Source of the DNA: Mangifera indica
Taxonomy: Eukaryota > Streptophyta > Magnoliopsida > Sapindales > Anacardiaceae
Reading direction: 5' to 3'
Assembly (NCBI RefSeq): GCF_011075055.1
Contig: NC_058155.1
Location: forward strand, 2,964,001-3,028,000
DNA length: 64,000 nucleotides
A program made the translations under genes and the position numbers. Position 1 is the stretch's first letter. Each line of letters starts with the position of its first letter. Below, one piece after another: positions 45,846 through 59,192 of this stretch. The notes below the pieces were generated by a model that worked only from the letters and a program-made list of their open reading frames with translations, was not told the DNA's origin and ran no database searches.

Positions 45846-48358
45846 GGGAAATTATAAAAAATAGCCAAAATACCCTCCCATTAAACAAAAATATCCAAAG
45901 TCACTATTTTCAAGTAAAAATACCCAAATTTACTATTTCTAAGCAAAAATGCCCATGAGTTTTTCTAAAATACCAAAATTACCGTTCCCCTCATTTATAT
46001 AAACCCTTCTCACTCACTAAGAGGTATTAAATGAAAGTTTATTAAAATTAGGGGGTTATTTTGATATTAAACATTGTAAGGGCATTTTGATATTTCTTTA
46101 TTTCATAACTTTTTTTAAAATACCAAAATTACCCTTCATCTCATCTATATAAACTCTCCTCACTCATTTTTATTATACACACTTCTCATATCACTCAAAC
46201 ACTCACTCTCACTCTCATTTTTATTCAAGATCAATTAGTAGAGTTTCATTCTGAAGGAAGAAGTTCGTATTTTTGAATTCGACTCAAAAAAAGACTATTC
46301 ATCGAAAAAAGGTATTTACATCAATCTTAGCCTAAAAACTTAATTTTATTCGTTAAGTCTCGTTTATATGTCATAATATAAGGGTTAAAAGAATGTTAGA
46401 CAAATATGGGGGGTTAAATGTAATTTTAGATAAATATGGGGTTTTTTTGATAATATACAATCTATAAAGGATTTATATAACATGTTAAAAATAGATAGGT
46501 ATGGATTTGATATAAGACAACATACAAGGGTGTTAAATAAAGAAAGAGATAACTGAAGGGTCAAATGAAATGTTATTAAAATTGGGGGGCATTTTGATAG
46601 TAAACATTGTAGGAGCATTATAAATAAAATTTTAGGTTTTTTTGAATTTCACCGTTTTAGGATATATCGACTCGTATTTTCTAGATTTCTGAAGAATTTT
46701 TCGATTGTTCTCATTCTAGGGTATTTCAACTTTTAGAATTTTAATTTCAGTTCCATTTTTTCGAATTTCACTATTTTATGATATATCGACTCGTGTTTTC
46801 CAGATTTTCGAAGAATTTTTCGATTATTGCCATTCTAGGGTATTTCAACTTTTAGAATTCAAATTTTAGTTCCGTTTTTTTGAATTTCACCGTTTTATAA
46901 TATATCAACTTGTGTTTTTCAGGTTTTCGAAGAATTTTTTTATTGTTGCCATTCTAGGGTATTTCAACTTTTAGAATTCGAATTTTAGTTCTGTTTTTTC
47001 GAATTTCATCGTCTTATGATATATCGACTCGTGTTTTCCAGATTTTCAAAGAATTTTTCGATTGTTGTCATTCCAGGATATTTCAATTTTTAGATTTCAA
47101 ATTTCAGTTCCGTTTTTTTTTAATTTCACCGTTTTATGAAATACCTTAGAAATTTATAAAACTACTCGAAAATCTAAAAAACAGATCTAAATTTATAAAA
47201 CTACACTTTCAAATAGCTTATAAACGAGAAAACCAAAAAATTGATAAAAAATTACGTAATTACATCGTAAAACATGTCTAACAAAGCACATCATAATTAA
47301 AAATATTAAATTTGAAAATGTTATATGAAAAAAGTCTATTCCGGTCACAAACAAACTCAAAATCATAAAAACCGAAAATCCTAAATTTGATAAAATAATA
47401 AAACTGCATAATACACATTGAAACAGTTTTATTTTGGCCTCCACATCCGGACCAACTAGCAAAGCAGGTTCTCATTATAGAGCTCGAAATGAGCTTCGAT
47501 TTGATATATTACAGGCCCCATAACTCCTCCTGGATCAAAAGTTATGGCCGTTCAAAGTTTGTCTCCTATAAACCCTATAGTTTTAAAAAAGTCAAGGTCT
47601 GCCCACTGTTCAATGTAAAATTTCACATGGACCCCCGTAGTTCTCCTCCTGTTCCTCCTCCCCTTAAAATTTTGAAAACGTTAAATTTCCCCCCATCCGA
47701 TGGCAAATTTCAAAACGTCCACAGTAGAATGAGGACTCTCACACAACTCCCTAATATTTTGAAAACACTAATTAAGCCCCCTAACTCACAGTCAACAGTG
47801 GGAGAAATCGTCCGACAGTGGGAAATACTATTCCCACTGTCAGACTGCCAAACGTTTCGAAAGGGATTTCCCACCAAAATTCGTCGTTTCTACCTTCAAT
47901 TTCAACACAAATCAAATCTACATAGACTATAACACAAAACCCCTCAACCAATTCAACGAAATCAATTAAGAGTCAAAACATTTTAAGTATTGTTCAAAAT
48001 CGAAACCCTAAAATTTCAAACTGTAAAATCTCACTCAAATCTCAATAATATGAACAATAACTTGATTCAAACAAGATGACGGAAGATATGCTAACATTAT
48101 GTGTCATTTTCGATCGTCGAAAATGACGAAAATCGTCAAAAATCAAGCCGACAGTGGGATGACAGTGGGACAGGGGAAAATTTCAAATTTTTCCCTATTA
48201 TGAACAGTAAACTTACAGTGGGGACAGGGGAAATTTGTTGTGTTTGTATATGGGTAGTTTCGACATTTCACAAAAGTTGGGCATTTTTGCTTTAATCTGA
48301 ATTTTTTGGGCAATTTTGCTTAAACCCCCTTACTTTTGCCTATTTTTTATAATTTCCC
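45846..48358. mobile_element. 2.5-kb non-autonomous Mutator-like element with internal repeats
   Basis: Terminal inverted repeats of at least 25 bp (GGGAAATTATAAAAAATAG at left, its complement at right) and a perfect 9-bp duplication AAAAAAATA at 45837-45845 and 48359-48367, typical of Mutator-like elements, although the duplication is low-complexity. The inside holds a 65-bp direct repeat (46029-46095, 46563-46628), a 119-bp tandem array (46644-47140), and a G/C-richer right part with CAGTGGGA motifs. No transposase domain is readable. The 147-codon frame at 47489-47932 is not similar to anything I recognise. Confidence 0.8.
46644..47140. repeat. 119-bp tandem array, about 4.2 units
   Basis: Units begin at 46644, 46763, 46882, 47001 and (partial) 47121, each starting GAATTTCA(C/T). 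They contain ATATATCGACTCGTGTTTTC and CATTCTAGGGTATTTCAAC. Units differ by a few substitutions each. Confidence 0.92.
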
Positions 48359-49270
48359 AAAAAAATATCTTCAATCATCTTTAAAACTACCAAAATCATG
48401 ATCTTTCAGAAGTCTCATTGCCTCTTAAATCACAACTTAATAATCAAAACTTGAATTTGAGAGGCATAGATTAAGAATCTTAAATGCAAAAGTCATAACA
48501 AGCTTATGCATATTTGTGTATATATCAAGCTTCCAATAGCATTGTCATCAAAGACATTTCACATGGATTTCCCTTCAACCTAATTATTCACACAATATTT
48601 GATGTCGAGCTTATCTCCTTTCAGAATAGACATATCATTTGCCTTACAATCTTGCATGTCGAGCATTTTAAGTATATGCTTCAAGTATGCATTTGAGATA
48701 AGCCACCAAGTCCATGAATCCTTTCACAATGAATCTCAATAGCAAGAATAAATTATGCATCTTTAAGATCTTTCATATCATTAGTCTTGGATAAAATTGA
48801 CTTAATCTCATGGAACAAATTTATATTGCCACTATCAACATATTAAACCATACCATAAAGACTAATTTGCTTCCACTGATCTTCATATTCTTATATTGGT
48901 CTAATTTGTTCTTTATGAAGTCATATGAAATTAAAATTTCATTAAAATTGAGACACCACAATCACGAAATTAATTTCAACTATAGATTGACTTCTTACGA
49001 TTGTATATCAAAAGTTTCATTCCTTATACTTTCGATAAGCCTTTTTACACCATATAAACTTTCATACAAAGCCTTTCATTCAATAGGACAACTTTGACAC
49101 CTACCCTTACAGAGACACACATAATAAATTTTAATGATAGCAAATTGTTCTTTTATAATAAACTTTCTCATCAGAATTTCCACACCTTCGCCAATTGTAT
49201 TTAACTCATCTATTATACAATTAGCTATCGGTTCTTTAGTAGAAATATTCTCTAAAGTGATCTCAAATTT

Positions 49271-52200
49271 CATTGAACTTTGTAAACATTATTGACTCCC
49301 ACTGTTATTTTAGTCATGACATTATCATACCTTATGGGTATTGGAAGAACAAGATGGATCTACTTCGTCTTTCTTAAAAAAGAGGAAAAGGATTACTTTC
49401 AAATGTCTTAAAACCCAAGATCTTTTCTATGTTAGAGTCAATCATTTTAGCACTTTAATTGGGGTAATACATTCTATGTCCTTTGGAATATTTTCTATGA
49501 CCAATGATGTAACAATAAACTAATATTAGATTTAGCATTTTCTTAATAGGAATATCCCCAAACTCAAAATGTATTTGGGTAGATTTTCTCACGTCCAGAG
49601 ACCTAAAAAGCAACTTTGGCATAAATATATAAAGAAATTCATTAAGAAAATACTATGTCATCTTGAATGTTTTACACGATATATATTCAGTCACATTTGT
49701 TTTTCACCATAACCTCAATGTATGATTGAATTTTTTTCCAATTACACCATTTACAATCCTAGAATCTTGAAATTTAGTAAATACCCATTATATCCATATT
49801 GATAACCTTAATGTTTACGTAATTCCAAGCGTAAATATGGGCTCCCACTTAACTAGCCTTTTATCTATTAACCAAATTCACATCCAAAAACCTTAATCAT
49901 TATTGGGCAACAAGACTAGCATTTTTTGTTTTTACTCTTTCCTTTATAATTGCGTCTTAATTAAGTGACTAAATCTATTATAAGAAACTTATCATTTTTA
50001 GGTTTCTTTTACTCAGTAATGTTTAGAAATCATATTGGTAATGCTTTATATCTAATTTTAAACCATGTACGAGTCTTGATTAGATTGAAGTCAATTGTGA
50101 GACTCATGGTGTGTTTTAAACTTTAATAATCACTGATCATTTTGAGTTCTCCTTCATGATCTCCATTCCAATATTGTGAGACGTTTTAGTAACCTTAGGG
50201 TAAACCTCCAATGAGGTAATCAATAATGAATTTTTTATAGCTAGCCACTTTAACCTGATGAATATCTCCCACTTGCCATAGAAATCCTTTTATTTAATTA
50301 AGCTGTTAACTTGGGCTGAAGTGGTTTATAAACTTGTTAGGCCAAAACTATATCCTTAATTAATAGTACAAATTCAAATTTTATTTTTAATTCTTTAAAG
50401 TTAGAGTCAGTCAGCACCTTAATTGTAACTTTATTATTATTATTCACAATAATAGTCTATTAAAGATGGGATGTAATAAGTAATATCATTTGCAATAAAT
50501 AATTTTAAAACCTTATTATCCACGAGGGTTCCAAGCACATCACCATATAATCACTTTTGAGCAGAGAATACGATATGCAATTAGAACCCTCGAACATAAG
50601 GTTTCAAATAAAGAGAATAAATAACTTTTGGAAAGTTTATCACAACCACTTTTGGGTGAATTGAAATTTACTACTTTTTTTCACATTAGAAGGAAAAACA
50701 TATGTCAATTAAAAAATCATAAACACTTTTGGGTGAATTAAAAAATTCATAACCAATGTAATTTCACAGTCACCTTATGCAACCATTAAAAAACATATGT
50801 CAATTAAAAAATCATAAACACTTTTGGGTGAATTAAAAATTCCATAACCAATGTAATTTCACAGTCACCTTATGCAACCATTAATTTTCACACATATAAT
50901 AACAATATTTGGGCATGAAATTATATTTATCAAATTGAAGAATGTCTTTTTCATTGAATATAGAAATTTTGTAAGCTTCAATGAATGCACCACTTTGGCC
51001 ATTAAACATTTTGATAACTTACACTAACTTCTACTGAGACTAGATAATATTGTCAAAATTAAAATTTCATGAGATACAACACCAAAAAATTTTAATTAAG
51101 TATTGTCACAAATCCGTATTAAACAATAATCAAAGTAACTTTAAAACCTTATAAGTTACACCTTATAAGGATTCTTGGTGCATCATCACTAAATCACCTT
51201 TTGACACAAAAAATGATATGTTATTAGGACCCCAAACACAAGGTTACATGCCCATATGAAGACCTTCATAACAAATGGTTTTTGAAAGAAATATCACCTT
51301 TGGATAAATATACTTTCTAGACGATTGTTCATCCTCTATATAGTAAGAAAGCACATGTCAATTAAATAAGTTCAACCGCCTTTGGGTGTATTGAGTGTTC
51401 CATGATTAGTGTATTTTCAAAATTAACCTTATGTATTAAAAACCAAATAATGTATCATTACCGAATGGAAAATTTTATAAACCTTTATAATGTATCACTT
51501 TGGCGATTACCATTATGAAAACTCACAAAATTATTCCAATGATGCTAAATATTATTGCTTTATTAAAATTTCATGAGACATAATACCTTATTATCTTTAA
51601 CAATCTTTCTTAAAAATTGTTGCATCGAACCCAATGAATAATAATTTAAACCTTATGTGGTAACTCAATCACATATGATAGAATTGATATTATACTTAAA
51701 TTTATTAATCCTAAATGATATGAGAGCACTATATATCATATTATTTAATCTAAAACTTAAATTCACCTTCAACGAGGACCTACAAACACATCATATGCCT
51801 TGACATGCCATCAGAATCTATTCATGTGCTACCATAAGTCCTTCATGTACGTCGTGGATTGTTGCATGCCTATCACATGCTATTACACACACATTGCCAC
51901 ATGCCTTTAACATGCCTAACCATTTTAATACCCTCACATGCATCTTAGAAAACCATTCATGTCAACTTGTGTGCCCCAAGAAAACTTTAAAACCTTATCA
52001 CATGTACTCATAAGACATTAACACACACAAATATGTCCAAATGCTCCTTTATATATGCACACACCTACTAGGAACTGATTACACACAGTTACATGTAGCC
52101 ACTCAATAAAATTCATCATTTACATGCATTGACAAGGTTTTAAGAGACTTTACTTGTTACTTACACCTACTTTAAGCCTATATGCACCACCAATGACTGC

Positions 52201-52847
52201 CAATGCATCAAATGAACCATTTTACACCTCTCATGCACCACCAAGAAAGGTTTTACATGTTGCACACGCCTCCAAAATACACACCCATGTCGTCACTTGC
52301 TAAAAGATATGTTCCACATGTAAGATTTATTTTGCATAAACTAAATAAAATAAATCAATTAACTATAATCTCAAGATCTATGCGTAAATTATAAAAAACT
52401 AAATTAAACCTTAGAGTTTTAGGAATATTTGGATCACCATGCAAATTGATTCATAAACCTATTAAAATTACTTATCGAGATCACCTTTCAATGCAACTTA
52501 GTCTTCTACTCTAAAAACCTCTCTTGATGATTTGAATGGATAAGCTATACTGCAAGTATATTGTATTCAATTTTGGAACAAGGACCTAACCAATATATAG
52601 TAGGTTTATTGAACCTTGTAGATTAATTGAACCCCCATCAAGGTTCAATAAACCTTAAGGCTTATGCTTATACTATTCACCCAAATTATAATCTTTAAGT
52701 GTATTGGGTTTATCTTTTATATATTACTTAAGTCCTTCTGTGAACTAACACTGAACTATTCAATTTTCCAGTTTTGTAAAACCAAAAACATAATTAATGT
52801 TAGGTGTCAAAAAATTTCTAATAGCCTAATCAATCTCATGGATTTCA
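49271..52847. other. Gene-poor, degraded repeat sequence
   Basis: No supportable gene. Contains a 95-bp tandem duplication (50699-50884) and a looser repeat with a period near 645 bp (about 50530-50680 resembling 51180-51400). 51800-52300 is rich in CATGCC / ACATGC words. Probably decayed LTR-retrotransposon sequence. Confidence 0.4.
50699..50884. repeat. 95-bp tandem duplication
   Basis: CATATGTCAATTAAAAAATC begins at 50699 and again at 50794. The two units are nearly identical through CACCTTATGCAACCATTAA. Confidence 0.9.
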
Positions 52848-52856
52848 TTATCTTAA

Positions 52857-53513
52857 GGCCAAAAGACTTATTCTCATCCAAAGCTTACTCTTTTCTCAAA
52901 TTTTCATTCGTTATCTCTAAAAAACCCAAATACTAACCAATGGGGGTTGTTAAAGTTGACCAAATCTATTAGTTTTAAAATTTTATCTCATTTTTTCCCT
53001 AAACCTTAAAAACTAATAATTTTCCCGAAGCTTAAATTTTGAAAAAGTTACATTTTCTCTTGCTAGGTTTAGGGTTTCTCCGATAACGAATTTTCTCCCT
53101 TCTCTAGTGACCTATCCCTCCAATGACGAACTTTTTTCCTTTTCTAATGATGATGACACTTCATCAACGACAATGAAGACGTTTTGTCTTTGTCCAAAGA
53201 CGAAGACAATTCATCTTCATCAGAGGAGAAAGGAAAGAGTTCATCGTTGGAGAAATGCTAAACTTGGAAGAGGGAAATGTAACTTTTTTAAAACTTAAGT
53301 TTGGGGGGAAAATTACTAGTTTTTAGGGTTTAGGAGGAAAATGAGATATAGTTTTATTTATTTAATATCACTAGTCAAATGATAATTTTACCCCATAACT
53401 AATTGATTTAGTTAACTTTAACAACCTATAGGTGGGTTTTTAAGTTTTTGAAAGATAATATGTGGGAACTTGGAAAAAAGAGTAAACTTTGGGTGGGAAT
53501 AAGTCCCTTGGCC
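52857..53513. mobile_element. GGCC-terminus Mutator-like MITE (657 bp), complete, long TIRs
   Basis: Starts GGCCAAAAGACTTATTCTCA, ends TGGGAATAAGTCCCTTGGCC. Perfect 9-bp target duplication TTATCTTAA at 52848-52856 and 53514-53522. The two arms pair imperfectly over roughly 200-250 bp each (for example CCTAAACC.TAAAAACTA.TAATTTTCCC in both arms). No transposase. Confidence 0.9.
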
Positions 53514-53522
53514 TTATCTTAA

Positions 53523-56500
53523 TCATGTAAAACCTATAATTCAAATGACTCATAATCATTTTTTTTGTTGCAGGTATTTAAATTACTTATAATGGTTAGC
53601 ATGCGAGGTTGGTCAGGGTAGCATGGATTCAAATTCTATTTTAATGCTCAAAATCGTGCCTTATCTTAATCACACTTGGACACTTTGGATTCTCAAAATT
53701 GTGCTTTAATACTAAGTTGTAACATCTCCTCCAAAATCGATTATTGAACTCATGCGAAAATAATCCCAAAGTGTCATAAAATCAACATCCAACAAATCCA
53801 TATACAAAATCCATAAATCAACACAAAATAACATCCACAAAACATGAAACAATGATAAGCCCCCTTATGTCGCTTCATCATTGACTTGTCACCACGCAAT
53901 CGCAAAATCATCTCTTACCTAAAAGATCAAACAAAAAAGGGGTAAGTGATACACATTTAGTAAGCACGAGCATCTATCCTATAAACAATCAAATCTCATC
54001 TTCTAATTTCACAATCTCTATCTCAAATTCCTAATTGTGACCTCTTTGATTATCTAGGGTTCATCTTTATGCCCTATCTTAGTTGATATAAAATGCATTG
54101 TATGTACAAAACCATTTATCAAAATAAGAGGTGAAAGCATTCTTTTAAAACATTGCTTTCAATTTAATTATATGTTGTTTGGACCAGGTTGAGACAAAAA
54201 TTTGATACGCTAGCCATGTGACTCAATTTTTGGGGTTATTTTTGTCTTGGTCTGTCCTATTATGGTTACCAATCGATAGACTTTTGGTCTTGGCTTGTCC
54301 TAATATGAATGCTAATCGAATGACTTTTTATGTCCTTACATGTCTTACAACAATAGATCTCAATTGACATACCCTTAATCTTGGACTACCCAACAGTGAA
54401 TGCTAATCAACAAACTCTCTCACAACCCTTTCTATGGGTGTATAACTGATGTCATGAATGCCTCCTCATAACAACCTTCTAGAAAACACATCTTAAAATT
54501 TTGATAAGGATACATGTTTTCATGGGTGGCATTAAATTTCTTAATCTATGAGCACTTTGTGTTCCCCACATATACTCTAGGGGTATTTGGGTTCACATGT
54601 GTTCTATTGGATCTCTATGCCCCATTCAATAACTTATCTCTCTCAAAACCACATATCTATGATATTTTTTCTAAATTCATGTTATCAAGCCCATGAAAAT
54701 CTCGTCTCCTTTCACCTATCAAGTACATTTTATTGATAATCTTGCCCTATCATATTCTCTCTCTCAAGCACATCTTAGTACTTCAATGTACCTTTATTGT
54801 CTCGAGCATAACTCTATGAATGGTTGTCTATTTCTCTTGAACATGTATTCATTTTTACTTTACGCATGATTGTGTATTATCCATGAACAAACATGCCCTC
54901 TTACTCAACATAACGTTCATGACTTCTTCTTTCATGATTGGCCATGCATGATCATTCATCCTTTGTGAATAATTGTACATCCTTCATCATGAATGGTCCA
55001 TCTCCTCACTTTCATGATTGTACGCTACCCTAAAGGCACTATCGTCATTTAACTTTTATGAATAGTCGTTCACTCTTCTACAAAAGTGTTCATCACATCT
55101 TAACGAACGTGTCACAAATGATTGCGCAAATACTATGTACATTCGTCTATTAGTTGTGACATCCATATCCTAATTGGTGAACCGTTGTGCATATCCCATG
55201 CATAATCATTCACAAGCACATAACTCTAATTTCTACATTGTTGCATGATTGTTTTTGTTTTTGGGATGACTGTACATTGTGTCTAGATACATGAATTTAG
55301 GTTGTTTGGGTTTAATTGCACCTATTCTTTTTGTATAGTTTCCAATCCCACAATCATTCTAGCATATCTAATTATCATTTTACATAAAATACTAATATAT
55401 CTCCTCATATCAAAGAACCAATATTCCTTATGTTAACATAGATCGGATTTAAAGTTTTTCGTGGCCACGATTTTAATCAAACTTATATTACATCACTCCT
55501 ACCAATCAATACATATCAATTTGACATTTAATCTAACTTACTATTCAATTCAAATTGAATTTCTAGAATCATTAATTCATATGAAAAATGATCTAAACAT
55601 TAAACGTAAGACTTCTACTTACCTTACCTCAAAGCTTAAAGAAACAAAGCAGAAGCCCCTTTATTTGATTGTTTAAATCCCCCTTAAATGGCTGAAATTT
55701 CCCTCCGGTTGCTAAAGCATTGAAAAATATAAAAACAGATAAATTTAAAGTAATGGGATAAGGCTATATCATGTGAGACATGATCCTTAAATAGATTCAA
55801 TTAGATAATTATTGAAATGGTTGTGCATCCTTGATGAACGATCGTCAAACCACTTAAGTTATTTAATGTGGCACAATATTCATATCGTCCATTTGGCATG
55901 ACATGAACAAGTGTGCATCCTTTATGCACGATCTTTCAATAAGCTAAAATTTCAATTCTCGATACTTAGTCAATTTCAACAATTCAAATTCATGTTCAAA
56001 AGGATTTTTATTATTTTCACTTTGCCTTCAACATATTTTATTCTATTACCACCGGTCTTTATCCATTCCCCTCATATCATACCAAATCAATAGCAAAACT
56101 CATCATTTCAATCAAACCTACTATGATAATATATAATTTTGTAACTAAATTAATCATAAATTTCATAATTAAATGTACAAATATAATCTTAATAAAATTT
56201 TGACCTGAAAGTCAGAAAATATCCATGAACCCCCCATGGTAACATGCTATTTTACCCTCACATGCTAAAATATCAATTTACACCCATACTGAATCAAAAC
56301 AATAACAAAACCCATTATTTGATTCGAAATGAATAAATATAATTTTAAAAAATTTTGGCACAGATGTAATAAATATTAATTTATCCTCACATAGTAAAAA
56401 ATTAATTTCCCCCCATATTGAATCAAATCAATAACAGAACTTATCATTTCAATCTATCTTACAATGATAATGTGGACACAAATATTGAAAAATATCTATT

Positions 56501-57028
56501 TACCCTGTATAATAAAATATCTAAAAATCCCTACATATATAAAATATGGTTAAACATCACATGTGTAAAATAAAATCTAATCTCCCTAGTCTTTTCCTAT
56601 TAGGAAAAAAAATTATTTTAGTCAATTAAATCATTATTAATTTTGAAAAACGCTTCAAATTTATCAAATAAATTCAACGTGCCAAAAAGTAATACACAAT
56701 TATGAATTAAATGAAATTTTAAATTAATGTTTATATAAACACCTAAATGAAACATATTTCCTTTATTTATTTCAAAATTATGATAATAAATTTTAAGCGA
56801 GATTGGGAAAATGATCATTTTCAAAATTTAGAGGGTCTGATTGAGAGTTTAATTTGTATAAAACATTGTATAATAAGTTAATAACATGAAAGTCAAGGAT
56901 ATTTTGTTATTTAAATTTCGGCCGCAAAACTAACCCATTGTGAGCCATTTCCAAGAAATTCCAGAGCAAACTTCAAACTCCAAACTCTGTGAGAAGACAA
57001 AGAGTCTTGTTGCTTCAAGTCAACTGCA
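53523..57028. other. Gene-poor stretch upstream of TNL-C
   Basis: No supportable gene. 54247-54415 carries a degenerate repeat of about 45 bp (cttgg.ctgtccta.tatg.atgctaatcga). 54.7-55.2 kb is rich in CATGATTG / ATGAATGGT words. No clear promoter element was recognised for TNL-C; the last 100 bp before the ATG is a plausible 5' UTR. Confidence 0.4.
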
Positions 57029-57498
57029 ATGGCTTCTTCTTCTTCTCAAGGGAAGTATGATGTTTTCCTCAGTTTCAGAGGTGAGGACACTCGAGACAAT
57101 ATTACCAGTCACCTTAATGCAGCTTTGCGTCGGAGGAAGATTGTTACTTTCATCGATGATGAACTTGTGAGAGGAGATGAGATTTCACCATCTCTTTTGA
57201 ATGCGATTAGTGGATCAAAGATTTCAATCATCATATTCTCGAAAGGTTATGCTTCTTCTACATGGTGCCTCCAAGAACTTGTTGAGATCCTCAATTGCAA
57301 GAGAATGTTCGGTCAGATTGTGATTCCAGTGTTCTATCATGTAGATCCATCAGATGTAAGGAAGCAAACAGGGGCTTATGGAGATGCATTTGGTAAGCAT
57401 GAAGGAAGATATAGGAAGAGGAAAGAGATGTTGCAGAGATGGAGGAATGCTTTGACGGAAGCAGCCGATTTATCTGGCTTTGATTCAAATTCCATCAG
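57029..57498 (+). CDS. TNL-C exon 1: complete TIR domain
   Basis: ATG in CAACTGCAATGG; MASSSSQGKYDVFLSFRGED, TFIDDELVRGDEISPSLL, GSKISIIIFSKGYASSTWCL, QELVEIL, VIPVFYHVDPSDVRKQTGAY, ending GFDSNSI. The WCLQEL glutamate corresponds to the NADase catalytic residue of plant TIRs. Donor CATCAG|GTGAAT at 57499. This is the only complete TIR exon in the window. Confidence 0.95.
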
Positions 57499-57958
57499 GT
57501 GAATGCTTTTTCTTTTGAGATATATATATATATCTTAAACTAATATTTTTTGTGTTGCTATGAGATAATTCTTCCATATAGAAGTCACTTTGAGTTTTTC
57601 ACGGTAAACCATTTATTATTGAAGTAGCATTTTTTACTTTATGTTATATGTAAAATCAATTTTATACACACACACACACATATGACATGTTGGTAATTTA
57701 TTATAGAAAGAAGTGTTTTTATAGCAACAAAACTAAATGATCTGAAGTTGGAAAGAGCTTTTTTTATTGATAACCAAACTATCATCAGTTTCATTACAAA
57801 AGTTGTATTTCTATAAGATCTATTTAATAAATGCCATATGCTTTTCTTGGAAAATCTGAACCAAATATGGGCTCTTGAAATCAGACTTTTTCATTATTTC
57901 TTTTTCATTAATTTATTGATTAGCTTATTGTTATTTTTACTGGTTGTTTCTAATGTAG

Positions 57959-59030
57959 GCCTGAATCGAAACTTATAGAGACAATTATTGAACATATTTT
58001 GAAGAGACTGAATGACATGTCTTCTAGTGATAATAAGAACTTGTTTGGAGTAGCAATGAAGATCCAGAAAATTAGATCTTTATTGTTTGATGAGTCAAAT
58101 GAAGTACGCAAGGCAGTAGGACTTTGGGGTATGGGTGGTATTGGCAAGACGACTCTTGCTTTTGCGGTCTTCAATGAAATCTCAAGTCAATTTGAAGCTT
58201 CATATTTTATTCAAAATGTTAGGGAAGCATCAAATAAAAATCAATTATGTCATTTGCAAAAAGAACTTCTTTCAGCATTATTAGAGGATGGACACCTCAA
58301 TATAAGGCTCAAATTCACACAAGAAAGGCTTAGATGTAAAAGAGTTCTTATTGTTTTTGATGATGTGACAAATTTGAAACAAATAAGAGAATTAATTGGA
58401 GATCTTGAAAACTTGGGTTTTGGAAGTCGAATTATTATAACCACAAGGGATAAACAAGTGCTAAAAAATTGTAGATTGGATGATTCTACCATATATGAGG
58501 TCAAAGGATTAGGTAGTGATGAATCTCTTCGACTTTTTAAACAACATGCCTTCAAACAAAATTATCCAATTGATGAAGTTTTCTTGAAGCTTTCAGAAAG
58601 GGTAGTAAATTATACAAAAGGTTTGCCTTTAGCTTTTGAAGTCTTAGGTTGCTTTCTACTTGGTAGAGAAAAAATTGAATGGGAAAGTGCACTGGATGAA
58701 TTAAAAAAATATCCAAATGAGGTCATCCAAACGGTGCTTAAGATAAGTTATGATGGATTATCTGATAAAGAGAAGACTTTATTTTTAGACATTACATGCT
58801 TCTTTAAAGGATGGGATAAATATCTAGTTGGTACTTTTGGTTCACATATTGGAGTAAGTGTACTTGTTGATAAAGCTCTTATAACTATTTCACAAAACAC
58901 CATAAGAATGCATGACTTGATTTAAGAAATGGGTTGGGAAATTGTCCGACAAGAGCCAGTCAATAAACTTGGTCAACATAGTCGATTGTGGCATCATGAT
59001 GATGTCTATCCTGTATTGAAAAAAAATCTA
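57959..59030 (+). pseudogene. TNL-C exon 2: NB-ARC with TAA after MHD
   Basis: Acceptor TAATGTAG, donor TCTA|GTAAAT, 1072 nt. P-loop GMGGIGKTT, Walker B KRVLIVFDDV, RNBS-B GSRIIITTRD, GLPLAFEVLG, SYDGLSDKEKTLFLDITCFF, MHD in IRMHDLI. TAA at 58923-58925, then EMGWEIVRQE and SRLWHHDDVYPVLKKN in the same frame. ACFF of the family is TCFF here. Confidence 0.93.
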
Positions 59031-59192
59031 GTAAATATAGATACATGGGATTAACTTTCAATTTATATTTTATCATGTATGGGATATCTTGAAATATTTG
59101 AACAAGGAGAAAAGTTCATGTGGTAATGGGTTTTGTTTTGGAGGTACATCATGTTATTTTGCTGTTAACTTATCGTTTGATTTTGATTGTAG

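Larger units (their letters stand above)
45562..49270 (-). pseudogene. Decayed copia RT/RNase H, split by a Mutator-like element
   Basis: Minus-strand RT tail at 48700-48500: KMLDMQDCKANDMSILKGDK, then IGSLIY after two stops, matching the end of RT in the young copia (MKDCSPSIAPIVKGDK). The RNase H end at 45790-45620: RNLIKRGEIKVKLKNTELI, then KPLTKGI. The part in between is interrupted by the 2.5-kb element at 45846-48358. Remnants of the YVDD region extend to about 49.25 kb. Dead. Confidence 0.8.

Noticed and set aside
46644..47140. Regular repeat array as a CRISPR-like locus
   Set aside because: Units are 119 bp with no separate spacers and lie inside a eukaryotic transposon. It is a plain tandem repeat.
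47489..47932. 147-codon frame as a host gene captured by the Mutator-like element
   Set aside because: No recognisable domain, proline-rich low-complexity text, no introns or homologue known to me. It needs a database search.
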